From: Mesorhizobium sp.
GTDB taxonomy: Bacteria; Pseudomonadota; Alphaproteobacteria; Rhizobiales; Rhizobiaceae
Assembly (NCBI RefSeq): GCF_017306545.1
Contig: NZ_JAFKID010000019.1
Coordinates: 1-64,000, forward strand
Direction of reading: 5' to 3'
DNA length: 64,000 nt
Position numbers and translations under genes: made by a program. Below the pieces are notes generated by a model. The model searched no databases, was not told where the DNA came from, and saw nothing but the letters and a program-made list of their open reading frames with translations. Below are positions 33,966-42,963 of this stretch, piece after piece (within the stretch, counting starts at the first letter, position 1; each line of letters opens with the position of its first letter).

Positions 33966-35250
33966 CGCGGTGTCTATCCGCTTCGCGGGCGCGGCGCTCG
34001 GTGCCCTATTGGCACTCGGCGCGCTGTGGGCGGCCCCGGCCAGGGCCGAAAGCGTTTCGGCAAGCTTCGACTGCGCCAAGGCCGGCACCACGGTCGAAAA
34101 ACTCATCTGCTCGCAGGCGGTGCTGCGCTGGCAGGATCTTAGCCTGTCGCGCGCCTATCGCGCTGCCCGCGATGCCGTCACCGGTTCCGCCCGCGACGAT
34201 CTGGTGCTCGCTCAGCGCGACTGGGTGCGCGAGCGCGACCGCCGCTGCATCGCCGACCGGACATTCGCGGAACTGGCCGACACGGCAACTGAATTGGGCA
34301 AGCAGGCTTACGAGTGCCTGAACGTCGTCTATCTCGACCGCCGCCGCGCCTTGCAGGACCTTGCCTTGCCGCCCCTGTCGGCGAGCGGCATCAGGGAAAT
34401 CGACCTTCAGCCGATCGCGGCGGCCCGTCCTGAGATTTCCGAAGGCGGCGTGCCGCGCATCGCCGGCATGCGCCTGTCGCCGGACGGCGGTCTGGCCGCG
34501 ATCCTGCTGCCCAGCCTCGAGCTCGACGGCCCCGATCAGGTATGGCTCTACCGCATCGCGGACGGCAGGCTTGCTGCCGCCACGCCGATGCCGGACATGC
34601 AGCAGCCGCATCCGGACGGCGCGCCGATGGCGATAAAGGCGCTCGGCTGGCAGGGCGACACGCTTTATGTGCGGCTCGCGCTCTGGAGCGCCGGCGGCGA
34701 AAGCGAGGAAGGGCCGAGCGCCGTCTATGCCGCGACGCTTTCCGGCAGCGTCCAGTTGGGTACGGTGCCGGCCGAGATCGCCGGCCTCCTGGACAGCGAC
34801 GGCGCGCCTGCCGAAACGGAAGCGATGGCGGACGGCGACGACGAAAGCGCGCAGACCGTCCGGGGCAATGACGACTTCCTCGCCTGGATCGACGACCACG
34901 GCCACGGCACCATCGAACTCAAGGTTCGCAAGCGCGCCGCCGGTTCACCCTCTTATCTTGCGGCGTGGGGCGGCTGGGAACTGGCGGATTATCTCTTCGA
35001 CGCGGACCGCTCCCGCCTTGTCTATCCGGCCGATACCGGGATCGCCGTCTTCGACATGGACACGCATGGCGAACGGCGCATCGCCGCCACCTCGCGGAGC
35101 GACCGGCCCTACGCGGTTTCGGCCGATCTCGACCTCATCGTCTGGTCCACCCGCAACGCTTGCGGCGACGAGTTCATGACCGAGCAGGACGAGGACGCGC
35201 CCGAGCATTTCTGCCTTGCGCTTCTGGCACAGCCGGAGGAAAGCGAATGA
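33958..35250 (+). CDS. Exported LprI-domain protein with propeller-like C-terminal region (paralogue A)
   Basis: The 430-aa protein has a signal peptide (1-30, ending PARA). An LprI-like domain (DUF1311) follows at about 36-120, with the family cysteines (FDCAKAG, KLICSQ, RRC, YECLN) and the QRDWVRERDRRC end. The rest has repeated WD-like strands (MRLSPDGGLAAIL, QVWLYRIADGRL, WGGWELADYLFD, GIAVFDMDT) as in beta-propellers. It is clearly related to the 553-aa protein encoded two genes downstream. LprI inhibits lysozyme in mycobacteria; a role here is inference. I chose the ATG at 33958. Confidence 0.78.
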   Translation: MTSAVSIRFAGAALGALLALGALWAAPARAESVSASFDCAKAGTTVEKLICSQAVLRWQDLSLSRAYRAARDAVTGSARDDLVLAQRDWVRERDRRCIADRTFAELADTATELGKQAYECLNVVYLDRRRALQDLALPPLSASGIREIDLQPIAAARPEISEGGVPRIAGMRLSPDGGLAAILLPSLELDGPDQVWLYRIADGRLAAATPMPDMQQPHPDGAPMAIKALGWQGDTLYVRLALWSAGGESEEGPSAVYAATLSGSVQLGTVPAEIAGLLDSDGAPAETEAMADGDDESAQTVRGNDDFLAWIDDHGHGTIELKVRKRAAGSPSYLAAWGGWELADYLFDADRSRLVYPADTGIAVFDMDTHGERRIAATSRSDRPYAVSADLDLIVWSTRNACGDEFMTEQDEDAPEHFCLALLAQPEESE

Positions 35251-36242
35251 CACGCAACGGATTGGCCTCCATCTGCGGAGCGGTCCTGCTGCTGGTGCTG
35301 GCCATGCCCGCTTTCGCACAGGACGAGGGCCGTGGCATCGGTATCGCCGTCGCCGGCCCAGCCTTCCACCTGCCGTCCGGCGTCAGCGTCGAGCGGCAGG
35401 ACGTCTCCATCTCGATCTATTCCGTCAAGCTGACCTACGTCTTCAAGTCCGCCACGCAACAGACCGTGCATTTCACCTTCGCCATGCCCGAAATGCCGGT
35501 GGATGCCGCAGAGGACCTTGCCGCGCTCGATACGGACTCGGAAGCCGCGGGCCTTGCCGCCGACACGCGGCCGGCCAACTATATGAGCCTTTCCGTCAGC
35601 GTGAACGGCCAGCCGTTGACGCCTGGCGGCCACGGCCGGGCGCTGCTCGACGGCAAGGACGTCACAAGGCAATTGCTCGATGCCGGCGTGCCTCTGCTCA
35701 GCGGGTTCGACGGCCCGGGCGATCCGATCTGGCGGCGGCTGCCGCCGGAAAAGCAGGAAAAACTCAGGGCGAGCGGCCTGATGAGCGAGGATACGGCGGT
35801 GTGGACCTATCAGGCCGATTTCGCCTGGGATGCGACGCTCGAACCGGGCGAGACGCGCGTCGAGGTCGGCTATGCTCCGCTTGCCCACTATTGGAGCGAC
35901 ATCAATCTCGACAGCTTCCCCGAGATGGAGACCGACGGTTCGGCGACGCGAGCCTATTGCATCGACGCCGCCATACGCCGCGCGTTCCTTTCCGGCAAGC
36001 ATCAGTACGAGCTCTACACCGTCACCCATCTGACGCCGCAAGACGGATGGCACGGGCCGGCGAGGCATTACCGGCTGGAGGTGGAGAAGCGGCATCCCAC
36101 CGATCTGGTCGCCTTCTGTCCGCAAGAGGCGAAGAAAATCTCGCCGACGCGGTTCGAATGGACGGCCACGGACTACACGCCCGGCACTGCAACCGGCGTC
36201 CTGTTCTTCTGGGACCTCGAAACGCCCGACCAACGGGAATGA
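35247..36242 (+). CDS. Exported DUF4424-like protein
   Basis: The 331-aa protein has a signal peptide (1-25, MPAFAQ). The beta-rich body resembles DUF4424 proteins: an early VERQDVSISIYSVKLTYVF block, then VHFTFAMPEMPV, a mid-segment on a cysteine (YCIDAAIR), and a C-terminal LEVEKRHPTDLVAFCP. DUF4424 proteins are exported and have no known function. ATGA overlaps join it to both flanking genes, so the LprI-domain paralogues and this protein are translated as one coupled unit. Confidence 0.72.
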   Translation: MTRNGLASICGAVLLLVLAMPAFAQDEGRGIGIAVAGPAFHLPSGVSVERQDVSISIYSVKLTYVFKSATQQTVHFTFAMPEMPVDAAEDLAALDTDSEAAGLAADTRPANYMSLSVSVNGQPLTPGGHGRALLDGKDVTRQLLDAGVPLLSGFDGPGDPIWRRLPPEKQEKLRASGLMSEDTAVWTYQADFAWDATLEPGETRVEVGYAPLAHYWSDINLDSFPEMETDGSATRAYCIDAAIRRAFLSGKHQYELYTVTHLTPQDGWHGPARHYRLEVEKRHPTDLVAFCPQEAKKISPTRFEWTATDYTPGTATGVLFFWDLETPDQRE

Positions 36243-37900
36243 CCATGAGACGATCGATCCCGCTGCTGTTCTTCGCGCTGGCCCTGTTGCCGGCAATGCC
36301 GGCGCTCGCCGGTCCCGGCTTCGACTGCGGCAGGGCGATCCGCCAGATCGACAAGGCGATTTGTGCCTGGGACACGGTAGGCATGCTCGATGGCAGGATG
36401 GCCGATGCCTTCAAGGCGACGCTCGCGGCGCAGAAGGACGAGACCGCCGCCGCCTCTGTCAAGGCCAACCAGAAGGCATGGCTTGCCGAGCGCGACAGAC
36501 GTTGCGGGCTGGAGGCCGTGACGCCGCAGGAAGGCAGCGAGGACGGGCTGAGCCCGAAGGAATTCGGGCAGTTGATGTGCCTTCAAGCAATCTATCCGCA
36601 GCGCATCGCGCAGTTGATGGACCTGACCGTGCCGCCTCTCGTCCCGCTCCACGTCAGGACGGTGCCGGTCGAGCCGTTGCTGGCAGCCTATCCGGACGAC
36701 TGGCAACAGGCCGGGTATCAGGCGATGTTTTCGCCCGACAAGTCGTTGATGGCTTTGGGTATCGAGGATAGTGCCGGCTACATCATGCAGGTTTGGCTCT
36801 ACGAGCCGCAAAGCGGCAGGCTGGCGAAGGCCTCGCCCCGCACGCATGAGGGCAAGGTGGAAAAGCCCGAGGACATCGCGGAACTCAATTCCTGGTCATG
36901 GGGCGAGGACGGCCGCTTCTACGTTCGCGCCGACCGGCCGCTCGGCGAGGACAGCCTGTTCGCAGCCGACATGGACGGCTATGCCGAGGTGACGCCGCCC
37001 GCCGACATTGTGCAAAAATTCGCCGCCGCCGATGCCGCCGGCCAGGCCGCTCGCCAGAACAGCGAGACGCCCGAGGTGGATCGTCCGCCCGGCTTCGACG
37101 ACGACAGTTACGACGAGCAGCAAGGCGGCGGCTTCACCGCCTGGGCGCAGAACAGGGGCCACGGTTCCTTCGAGCTTCTGGCCACGCGCAAGGGCGACGC
37201 GGAACCGCGCCCGATCGCCTCCGGCGGCTGGGAACTGCGGAACTTCCAGTTCGACCCCGGCGGCACACGGCTGTTCTACAATGGCGAGGACGGCATCCTC
37301 GTCACCGATCCCGAGACCGGCGTGACGCGCCGCCTCAAAGGCACGCGCGGCATGGACCTCGAAGTCCGGCCGGTCGCGCTCTCGGCCGACGGCGCAACCC
37401 TCGTCTACTGGGCCGTCGGCTCCTGCACGGACGATGTCGCCGATGGGATCGATCCGAACATAGGCGACGACGGTGCCCGACGCGTATGTCTCGCCTATCT
37501 GCCGGCTGCGGCCGCAACGTCCGTTCCGGCTTCCGAAACCACGCCGGCAAAGGCGGAGGCGGTTTCTCGCGACCCATGGGTGGGCGAATGGGCGGGCAGC
37601 GGCGAAGGTTCGCTTGCGGCCACCATCCGGCGGGGCACCGCCAAGCCCGACTATCTGGTGATCGAGCTTGCGACCGGCACGCCCGGCTGTTCGGGCGCCG
37701 TCACGCTCTACGGCAAACCGAAGGGCGCGACCGTGCTCGGCGAAAGCTACGATCCGAACGATCCTTCCGCGCCGGTCTGCCGGGTGGAGTTGTCGCTCGA
37801 CGGCAAGGGTACGCTGAAGACAGAGGTGGCCGGGCCCTGCACTACCTATCACGGGACCTCCTGCGGCTTCGACGGCAGCCTGACGCGGAGTGAACAATGA
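36239..37900 (+). CDS. Exported LprI-domain protein with propeller-like region and extra C-terminal domain (paralogue B)
   Basis: The 553-aa protein has a signal peptide (1-24, MPALA), then an LprI-like cysteine domain (FDCGRAI, KAICAW, RRCGLE, LMCLQ). A propeller-like region parallels paralogue A (QVWLYEPQSGRLA, ASGGWELRNFQFD, GILVTDPETG, LSADGATLVYWAVGSC). Unlike A, it adds a domain of about 100 residues (DPWVGEWAGSGEGS, PGCSGAVTLYGK, CRVELSLDGKG) with four cysteines. The start overlaps the previous stop (ATGA). Confidence 0.75.
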   Translation: MTMRRSIPLLFFALALLPAMPALAGPGFDCGRAIRQIDKAICAWDTVGMLDGRMADAFKATLAAQKDETAAASVKANQKAWLAERDRRCGLEAVTPQEGSEDGLSPKEFGQLMCLQAIYPQRIAQLMDLTVPPLVPLHVRTVPVEPLLAAYPDDWQQAGYQAMFSPDKSLMALGIEDSAGYIMQVWLYEPQSGRLAKASPRTHEGKVEKPEDIAELNSWSWGEDGRFYVRADRPLGEDSLFAADMDGYAEVTPPADIVQKFAAADAAGQAARQNSETPEVDRPPGFDDDSYDEQQGGGFTAWAQNRGHGSFELLATRKGDAEPRPIASGGWELRNFQFDPGGTRLFYNGEDGILVTDPETGVTRRLKGTRGMDLEVRPVALSADGATLVYWAVGSCTDDVADGIDPNIGDDGARRVCLAYLPAAAATSVPASETTPAKAEAVSRDPWVGEWAGSGEGSLAATIRRGTAKPDYLVIELATGTPGCSGAVTLYGKPKGATVLGESYDPNDPSAPVCRVELSLDGKGTLKTEVAGPCTTYHGTSCGFDGSLTRSEQ

Positions 37901-37923
37901 GGCCGCGAGAAAAGGAAAGGGCC

Positions 37924-38292
37924 ATGTCCATCAAATCGATTGCCGCAGTCTTCTTTGTCATCGGTTGCCTGCCGCCTGCCGGTCCGGCATGGGCGCAGAT
38001 CGCCGGCGACGAGCAGGGATTTCAGCAACTGGCGGCGGCGCTGAAGGCTGACGATGCGGAGCGGCAATCCGCCATCGCAACCTGTATCGAGCAGGGCATC
38101 GGCGACAATCCGGCCGGAGCTGCCCAGTTCATGGGCGTGCCGGTGGAAAAAGCGGCCGAAGCGTGGTGCACGCGCATGACCAATGGCATCGCCAACGGCC
38201 TGCTTACCCTTGCCGATGTCACGGCGCTGAACAGCGGAACGGTCACGCCGGGCGCCCAGAAAGTGCTGACAACCGTCTCGGAGGGCAAGTAG
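37924..38292 (+). CDS. Small exported protein, last gene of envelope operon
   Basis: The 122-aa protein has a signal peptide (1-25, PAWAQ). The helical mature part has two cysteines (ATCIEQG, EAWCTRM) in a pattern AAEAWCTRMTNGIANGLLT. I chose the ATG at 37924 because AAGGAAAGG is correctly placed and the signal begins there; an ATG at 37897 overlaps the previous stop. The family is not recognised. Confidence 0.7.
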   Translation: MSIKSIAAVFFVIGCLPPAGPAWAQIAGDEQGFQQLAAALKADDAERQSAIATCIEQGIGDNPAGAAQFMGVPVEKAAEAWCTRMTNGIANGLLTLADVTALNSGTVTPGAQKVLTTVSEGK

Positions 38293-38539
38293 ATATCGTG
38301 AGCAACTTTCGTGACGACCTGCGGCTCGACGGCGACCGCGGAGGGTTTTCCATCACCCTCGACCTCCCCGTGGTACAAAACGGACCGCTCAAATGCCCCG
38401 AAAGTCAATGCAATGCGTCACCGTCGCCAATGGCGACGTTTGAGCTGTTCAAAGCGCGATCGTCACGCCTTCCGCAGCGTACCAAAATTTCGGCAGATAC
38501 AGGATTTTGCAAGGATTGGCCTGCTCCTGAGCGATGCTT

Positions 38540-38839
38540 TCACACTGCCGGCAGGATCGACCACTCTCGGGCAAGCTGAGTCGAGGCCCGCCTGTAGGCG
38601 TCGTCGACGAGAATGCCCTTGCCATCGGCGAATCGCTGGAACGCTTCGCGGGCATCCTTGCCGCTTTTTTCGCCATTCAGGGCTTTCCTGCAAACGTCGA
38701 TGGCGGCCGAGCGATCGAGATCGGACAGTCCGCTCCACTCGATCAACACGTCGTAGGCATCAAGGACGGTCTCGATTTCACGCGGGAATCCAAGGCCGAT
38801 GAAAACCGAAACCGGTTGATCGAATTGGGCGTGCTTCAT
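38540..38839 (-). CDS. DUF982-domain protein, copy 1
   Basis: The 99-aa protein matches the DUF982 layout common in rhizobia: VFIGLGFPREIETVLDAYDVLIEW, here noted by its GLGFPREI and LIEW ends, followed by a C..AL.G......A..AF..FA pattern (DVCRKALNGEKSGKDAREAFQRFA shown as CRKALNGE and AREAFQRFA). The function is unknown. I chose the ATG at 38839. A second member lies at 40135-40449. Confidence 0.8.
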   Translation of the reverse strand: MKHAQFDQPVSVFIGLGFPREIETVLDAYDVLIEWSGLSDLDRSAAIDVCRKALNGEKSGKDAREAFQRFADGKGILVDDAYRRASTQLAREWSILPAV

Positions 38840-39020
38840 CTGAGGTGCTCCTAACGAAAGCGATCTTGCCAACCAGCGCTCAGAAACGGGCGACACCGAG
38901 ATCGGTTCTGTCACAAATGAAAACCGCTGCGGGTGCGTTTGTGATGGAGAGCGCCCTGTGGTTGCCGGAAACGCGCCCCATGTGACGATTTCCTGACGCT
39001 TCCGTTGCAGGAGGAGGACC

Positions 39021-39788
39021 GTGGCGCAGACGCTTCACTCCCTCGACCACGAGGCCGGTCACAACGCAGACAAACGACGGCGGATGGCCGGCCAAGCTTA
39101 TTTTCTGGTCATGGCGCCCGCCGTCATTGGCTCGATCGCGCTTGCCACCGCACTGGTGGCGATCGTCGATCCCACCATCCGACCGCAGCTTTTGCAGGAA
39201 GACGGCATCGTCGAGGCGGCCAGCGTCATCGTCCTGCTGTTCGTCGTCACGGGATCGGTTTACGCGATCTATCGCTGGGGGCCTCGGTTTCCCTTCGTTC
39301 TCGCGGGCCTGCTCGGATTTGCCGAACTGATGGACGAAACCAGCTTCGGATCGAGGCTTTTCGGCTTCGATCCACCTCCCCTCTACGGCGGCGGGGAACT
39401 CGACGGATTCCATGATCTGGCGATCCTGGTTTTCCGGTTGCTCCGCGTCGTCAGCCAGGATCTCGCCTGGCTATGGGTGGGCCTGATGCTGGTCGTGGCG
39501 GTCGCACTGGTGGCCTACGCCACCCATCAGATTGCAAAAAGCGTGGGCGACACGGCCGGCGGGATATCCAGCCATACCCTGATCCTCCTGCACTTCGGGC
39601 TGATCGGCTTCGCCCAGGTCATCGACGTCGCGACGCATTCGCACGTTCTGGCGGCCATGGAAGAAGTCTTTGAACTGGATGCGGAAATCCTGCTTGGCTT
39701 CTACCTGCTCCAGCAAGCGCACCTGGCGTCCGATGTCGGCAATACCGTCGGAGATCGAAAAGACAATTCGGTCGGAGCGGCGAGTTGA
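39021..39788 (+). CDS. Integral membrane protein of unknown function
   Basis: The 255-aa protein has about six hydrophobic segments (about 28-49, 64-84, 90-102, 135-165, 178-205). Between helices 3 and 4 lies an acidic, aromatic loop (ELMDETSFGSRLFGFDPPPLYGGGELDGFHDL, noted by DETSFGSRLFGF and GELDGFHDL). This glutamate/aromatic pattern is shared by unnamed membrane proteins of rhizobia. The start is GTG at 39021, with a strong GGAGGAGG. It is divergent from DUF982 copy 1. Confidence 0.7.
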   Translation: MAQTLHSLDHEAGHNADKRRRMAGQAYFLVMAPAVIGSIALATALVAIVDPTIRPQLLQEDGIVEAASVIVLLFVVTGSVYAIYRWGPRFPFVLAGLLGFAELMDETSFGSRLFGFDPPPLYGGGELDGFHDLAILVFRLLRVVSQDLAWLWVGLMLVVAVALVAYATHQIAKSVGDTAGGISSHTLILLHFGLIGFAQVIDVATHSHVLAAMEEVFELDAEILLGFYLLQQAHLASDVGNTVGDRKDNSVGAAS

Positions 39789-39858
39789 CCCGCCTGGCTT
39801 CCTGCCTCCTGCCGCAAAGGCGCCGGCCCAAGACCGGCAAGTCCGCCGCCAATGATCG

Positions 39859-40059
39859 CTAGGCGGCCGCCTCTGCCGAAATGAACCGGTTCAGTTCCGA
39901 CATCAGCCGCTCTGCATCGCTCTTGCTGATCTTCAGATTGATGACGGTGTCGTCTTCCGCCGCCAGTTCGATGCTGCCAAGAAGCGGAGTTTTGGAAAGA
40001 AGATCGACGCCGTAGCCTTCATATTTGGCGACGATCGTATCAGGGCTGCACATGGCCAT
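39859..40059 (-). CDS. Small conserved-looking protein, 66 aa
   Basis: The 66-aa soluble protein contains GSIELAAEDDTVINLKIS followed by an amphipathic helix (DAERLMSELNRFI). I see no signal or membrane segment. Composition and a clean start (ATG at 40059) support coding, and it lies between the membrane protein and DUF982 copy 2. The function is unknown. Confidence 0.6.
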   Translation of the reverse strand: MAMCSPDTIVAKYEGYGVDLLSKTPLLGSIELAAEDDTVINLKISKSDAERLMSELNRFISAEAAA

Positions 40060-40134
40060 TCTCCTTACGGGGCCAGCAAACCACCAACGTCGTGCCGCAT
40101 CAAGGATAATCGGCCCAGACCTGCCTGAGACAAT

Positions 40135-40449
40135 TCAGGCGGACAGCCGTTTGCCCGCGTTCCGGCGACCGGCCGGTTGCCACATCATGTCCTTCGCCAT
40201 GACGCCGCTGACGCGGCAGAGCGCCGAAAACGCCCGGCAGGCTTCCTCGACGTCGGTAACGCCGACGCTGGCCCCGAAACAGGCGTTGAAGGCGGCCTGA
40301 TAAAGCTTGCCCTGCCGGCCCGCCGGCCATTCGGCCAACAGGTCGAGAGCCTGCTCGATCCCGTAAATCTCCTCGATCGGCAGGCCGTCCGAAGAACGGA
40401 CCCGAACCGGAATGGCAAATTGCAGGCTACGCATCGAAACGTCTTTCAT
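40135..40449 (-). CDS. DUF982-domain protein, copy 2
   Basis: The 104-aa protein has the DUF982 arrangement: FAIPVRVRSSDG, IYGIEQALDLLAEWP, QAAFNACFGASVG and ACRAFSALCRVSGVM. It ends in a basic tail (GRRNAGKRLSA). I chose the ATG at 40449 (MKDVSMRS); the upstream in-frame extension has no family sequence. It is divergent from the methionine aminopeptidase gene. Confidence 0.75.
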   Translation of the reverse strand: MKDVSMRSLQFAIPVRVRSSDGLPIEEIYGIEQALDLLAEWPAGRQGKLYQAAFNACFGASVGVTDVEEACRAFSALCRVSGVMAKDMMWQPAGRRNAGKRLSA

Positions 40450-40630
40450 CCGTGCTCCGTCGTCGGACGGGTACGCATAGTGTGGTTGGTTGCTGTCGCG
40501 GGCGCTTGTCAGCCTCAAATGTGGCCTCAGTGCGGAAGCTTCAAGCCTCTCCCCGTCATATTGAAGGTTGAAGAACAGCCGTTTCGATGTCACATGATAG
40601 GCACGTTATCAGAGCCATTCCTGCCACATC

Positions 40631-41458
40631 ATGACCACCTATCTCGATGCCGCCACGGCCCCGCTGCGCAACACGGGCCAGATCCGTCTCTATAATGAGG
40701 ACGCTTTCGCGGGCATGCGCGACGCCTGCCAGTTGACGGCACGCTGCCTGGATGAACTGGCGGAACTGGTAAAACCCGGAGTGACCACCAACGCCATCGA
40801 CCGCTTCGTCTTCGAATTCGGCATGGACCACGGCGCCCTGCCCGCGACCCTCAACTATCGCGGCTACACAAAATCCTCCTGCACCTCGATCAACCACGTC
40901 GTCTGTCATGGCATCCCGGACGACAAGCCGCTGCGCGAAGGCGACATCGTCAACATCGACGTCACCTACATCCTCGACGGCTGGCACGGCGATTCCTCGC
41001 GCATGTATCCGGTCGGCCCGATCAAGCGAGCGGCCGAACGCCTGCTCGAAGTCACGCATGAGTGCCTGATGCGCGGCATCGCCGCCGTCAGGCCCGGCGC
41101 CCGTACCGGCGCCATCGGGGCCGCGATCCAGAGCTATGCCGAGGGCGAGCGCTGCTCTGTGGTGCGCGACTTCTGCGGCCACGGCGTCGGCCTCCTTTTC
41201 CACGACGCCCCCAACATCCTGCATTACGGCCATGCGAACGAGGGCGTCGAGATGCGCCCCGGCATGATCTTCACCATCGAGCCGATGATCAATCTCGGTC
41301 GCCCGCACGTAAAGGTGCTGTCCGACGGCTGGACGGCGGTGACGCGCGACCGCTCGCTGTCGGCGCAATACGAGCATTCGGTCGGTGTCACCGAAACGGG
41401 CTGCGAAATCTTCACGCTCTCGCCCAAGGGGCTGGACCGCCCTGGCCTGCCCGCCTGA
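40631..41458 (+). CDS. map: Type I methionine aminopeptidase
   Basis: The 275-aa enzyme removes N-terminal Met from nascent proteins. The pita-bread fold ligands are visible: NIDVTYILDGWHGDSSRMY (two Asp; noted as NIDVTY and HGDSSRM), FCGHGVG (His), FTIEPMI (Glu) and YEHSVGVTE (Glu). SINHVVCHGIP supplies the substrate-site His. The length is normal. It lies 97 bp upstream of radC, an arrangement common in rhizobia. Confidence 0.93.
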   Translation: MTTYLDAATAPLRNTGQIRLYNEDAFAGMRDACQLTARCLDELAELVKPGVTTNAIDRFVFEFGMDHGALPATLNYRGYTKSSCTSINHVVCHGIPDDKPLREGDIVNIDVTYILDGWHGDSSRMYPVGPIKRAAERLLEVTHECLMRGIAAVRPGARTGAIGAAIQSYAEGERCSVVRDFCGHGVGLLFHDAPNILHYGHANEGVEMRPGMIFTIEPMINLGRPHVKVLSDGWTAVTRDRSLSAQYEHSVGVTETGCEIFTLSPKGLDRPGLPA

Positions 41459-41555
41459 CCCAACCGACTGCCGGTCGCGCGGCCTGTGGAAAAAAGGCTG
41501 AAAACGGCCGTTCAATGCGCCGCCGACATGGCCTATCATCGAGCCGGCGGGAGCG

Positions 41556-42317
41556 ATGGACTTGGGTTCGGACAAGCGAGAAAACGCTGGATTTCTGGCC
41601 GAGCAGGCGATCGCACCGCCTGCCGGAACGCCGGCGCCACATGAAAAGCCGCACTATCTCGGCCACCGCGACCGGCTGCGCGAGCGCTTTTCGCTCGCCG
41701 GGCACATCGCCCTGCCTGACTACGAGCTTCTGGAACTGCTTCTGTTTCGCCTGATTCCGCGCGCCGACACCAAGCCGGTGGCCAAGGCGCTGCTGGCCCG
41801 CTTCGGCACGCTGGCCGAAGTGCTGGGAGCCCCCGAAACGCTGCTGCGCGAAGTCAAGGGCGTCGGCCCGGCGGTGGCGCTCGACCTGAAGGTGATCGCG
41901 GCCGCCGCCCAGCGCATGCTGCGTTCGCAGATCACGGAGCGCGAAACCCTGTCTTCATGGCAGCAAGTGCTGGATTATTGCCGCGCCGCCATGGCCTTCG
42001 AGGAGCGCGAGCAGTTCCGCATCCTGTTCCTGGACAAGAAGAACGTGCTGATCGCCGACGAAGTGCAGCAGACCGGCACGGTCGATCATACCCCCGTCTA
42101 TCCGCGCGAGGTGGTGCGGCGCGCGCTGGAACTTTCGGCAACCGCCATCGTCCTTGCTCATAACCACCCGTCCGGCGATCCCACCCCTTCGCGCGCCGAT
42201 ATCGAGATGACCAAGGAGATCGTCGAGATCGGCAAGCGGCTCGGCATAGCCGTGCACGACCACATCATCATCGGCAAGAAGGGCCATGTGTCGATGAAGG
42301 GGTTGCTGCTGATCTGA
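41556..42317 (+). CDS. radC: RadC-family JAMM/MPN domain protein
   Basis: The 253-aa protein has an N-terminal helix-hairpin-helix-like UPF0758 region (about 50-120: [24 protein letters not shown]) and a C-terminal JAMM domain with the metal site [14 protein letters not shown]. RadC was once linked to repair, but its role is unresolved. The start is the ATG at 41556. It is co-directional with map. Confidence 0.9.
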   Translation: MDLGSDKRENAGFLAEQAIAPPAGTPAPHEKPHYLGHRDRLRERFSLAGHIALPDYELLELLLFRLIPRADTKPVAKALLARFGTLAEVLGAPETLLREVKGVGPAVALDLKVIAAAAQRMLRSQITERETLSSWQQVLDYCRAAMAFEEREQFRILFLDKKNVLIADEVQQTGTVDHTPVYPREVVRRALELSATAIVLAHNHPSGDPTPSRADIEMTKEIVEIGKRLGIAVHDHIIIGKKGHVSMKGLLLI

Positions 42318-42318
42318 A

Positions 42319-42843
42319 TCAGCTCGGCGGAACGGTTCCGCAAGCATCGGCAATGCGGCCCACAGCCTGCCTGACTCCCGTCAGGTCGAAGTCGGCTTCG
42401 CCGCGACCGGACAGGAAACCGAACCGCCACGACACGGAAAGACGGCCGGCGGATGCCAGCGCGGCGACACCGTCGGCACCGGCCCTGAAAAGCACCTTGC
42501 CGCCGCGACGCACCGCCCAGCGCTCGTTGAAGCTGTCGGAATCGATCGTGACGCGCACCGTGACGGCTTCGTCGGCTGATATTTTGTCGTTGATCCAGAG
42601 CCATTCCCGCCAGTGCGGTTCGCCGCCCGGATCGCAGGCTATGGTCAGGATCGGACTGTAGCTCAGCGCGCCGCCCCCGGCGCTGAGCTTGTTGGTTGCC
42701 AAAAGCGCCGCGGTCGCCTGCCCGCTCTCGCCGTCGCCGAACCGCCACCGCTCCGGCGCATCGTCCGCGAACGCGCCGCAGCAAAGGCTCGCCAGTGCGA
42801 GCGCCGCGGCGCCGCCCCGCCGCATGACCGTTGCCCGCATCAT
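42319..42843 (-). CDS. Exported VasI/TagO-like protein
   Basis: The 174-aa protein has a signal peptide (ending about ALASLCCGAFA, residue 27) and a beta-rich mature domain. It has an early cysteine (LTIACDPGGEP), a central VTIDSDSFNERWAVRR and the end FDLTGVRQAVGRIADAC. The late motif and cysteine pair resemble the VasI/TagO fold of type VI-associated proteins; no other T6SS gene is near, so the role is open. The start could be 42843 or 42825. It ends 2 bp after the radC stop. Confidence 0.6.
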   Translation of the reverse strand: MMRATVMRRGGAAALALASLCCGAFADDAPERWRFGDGESGQATAALLATNKLSAGGGALSYSPILTIACDPGGEPHWREWLWINDKISADEAVTVRVTIDSDSFNERWAVRRGGKVLFRAGADGVAALASAGRLSVSWRFGFLSGRGEADFDLTGVRQAVGRIADACGTVPPS

Positions 42844-42919
42844 CCGCACCGCCCTCCGAAACCGTATCAAATGGCGTCCGAAACCCGTGCCCAGCATGCC
42901 AACAACGGAGCATGCCAAC

Positions 42920-42943
42920 AAAAAAGGCCGCCTTGCGGCGGCC
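42920..42943 (-). terminator. Rho-independent terminator of tig
   Basis: On the minus strand GGCCGCC-GCAA-GGCGGCC is followed by six T residues, 20 bases after the tig stop. It is the clearest intrinsic terminator of the window. Confidence 0.9.
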
Positions 42944-42963
42944 TTTCCCGTCTTTTCGCCTGC

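Noticed and set aside
38298-38579. Open frame from GTG 38298 after the envelope operon
   Set aside because: Composition is not protein-like beyond the first 30 codons and it overlaps the DUF982 gene on the other strand.
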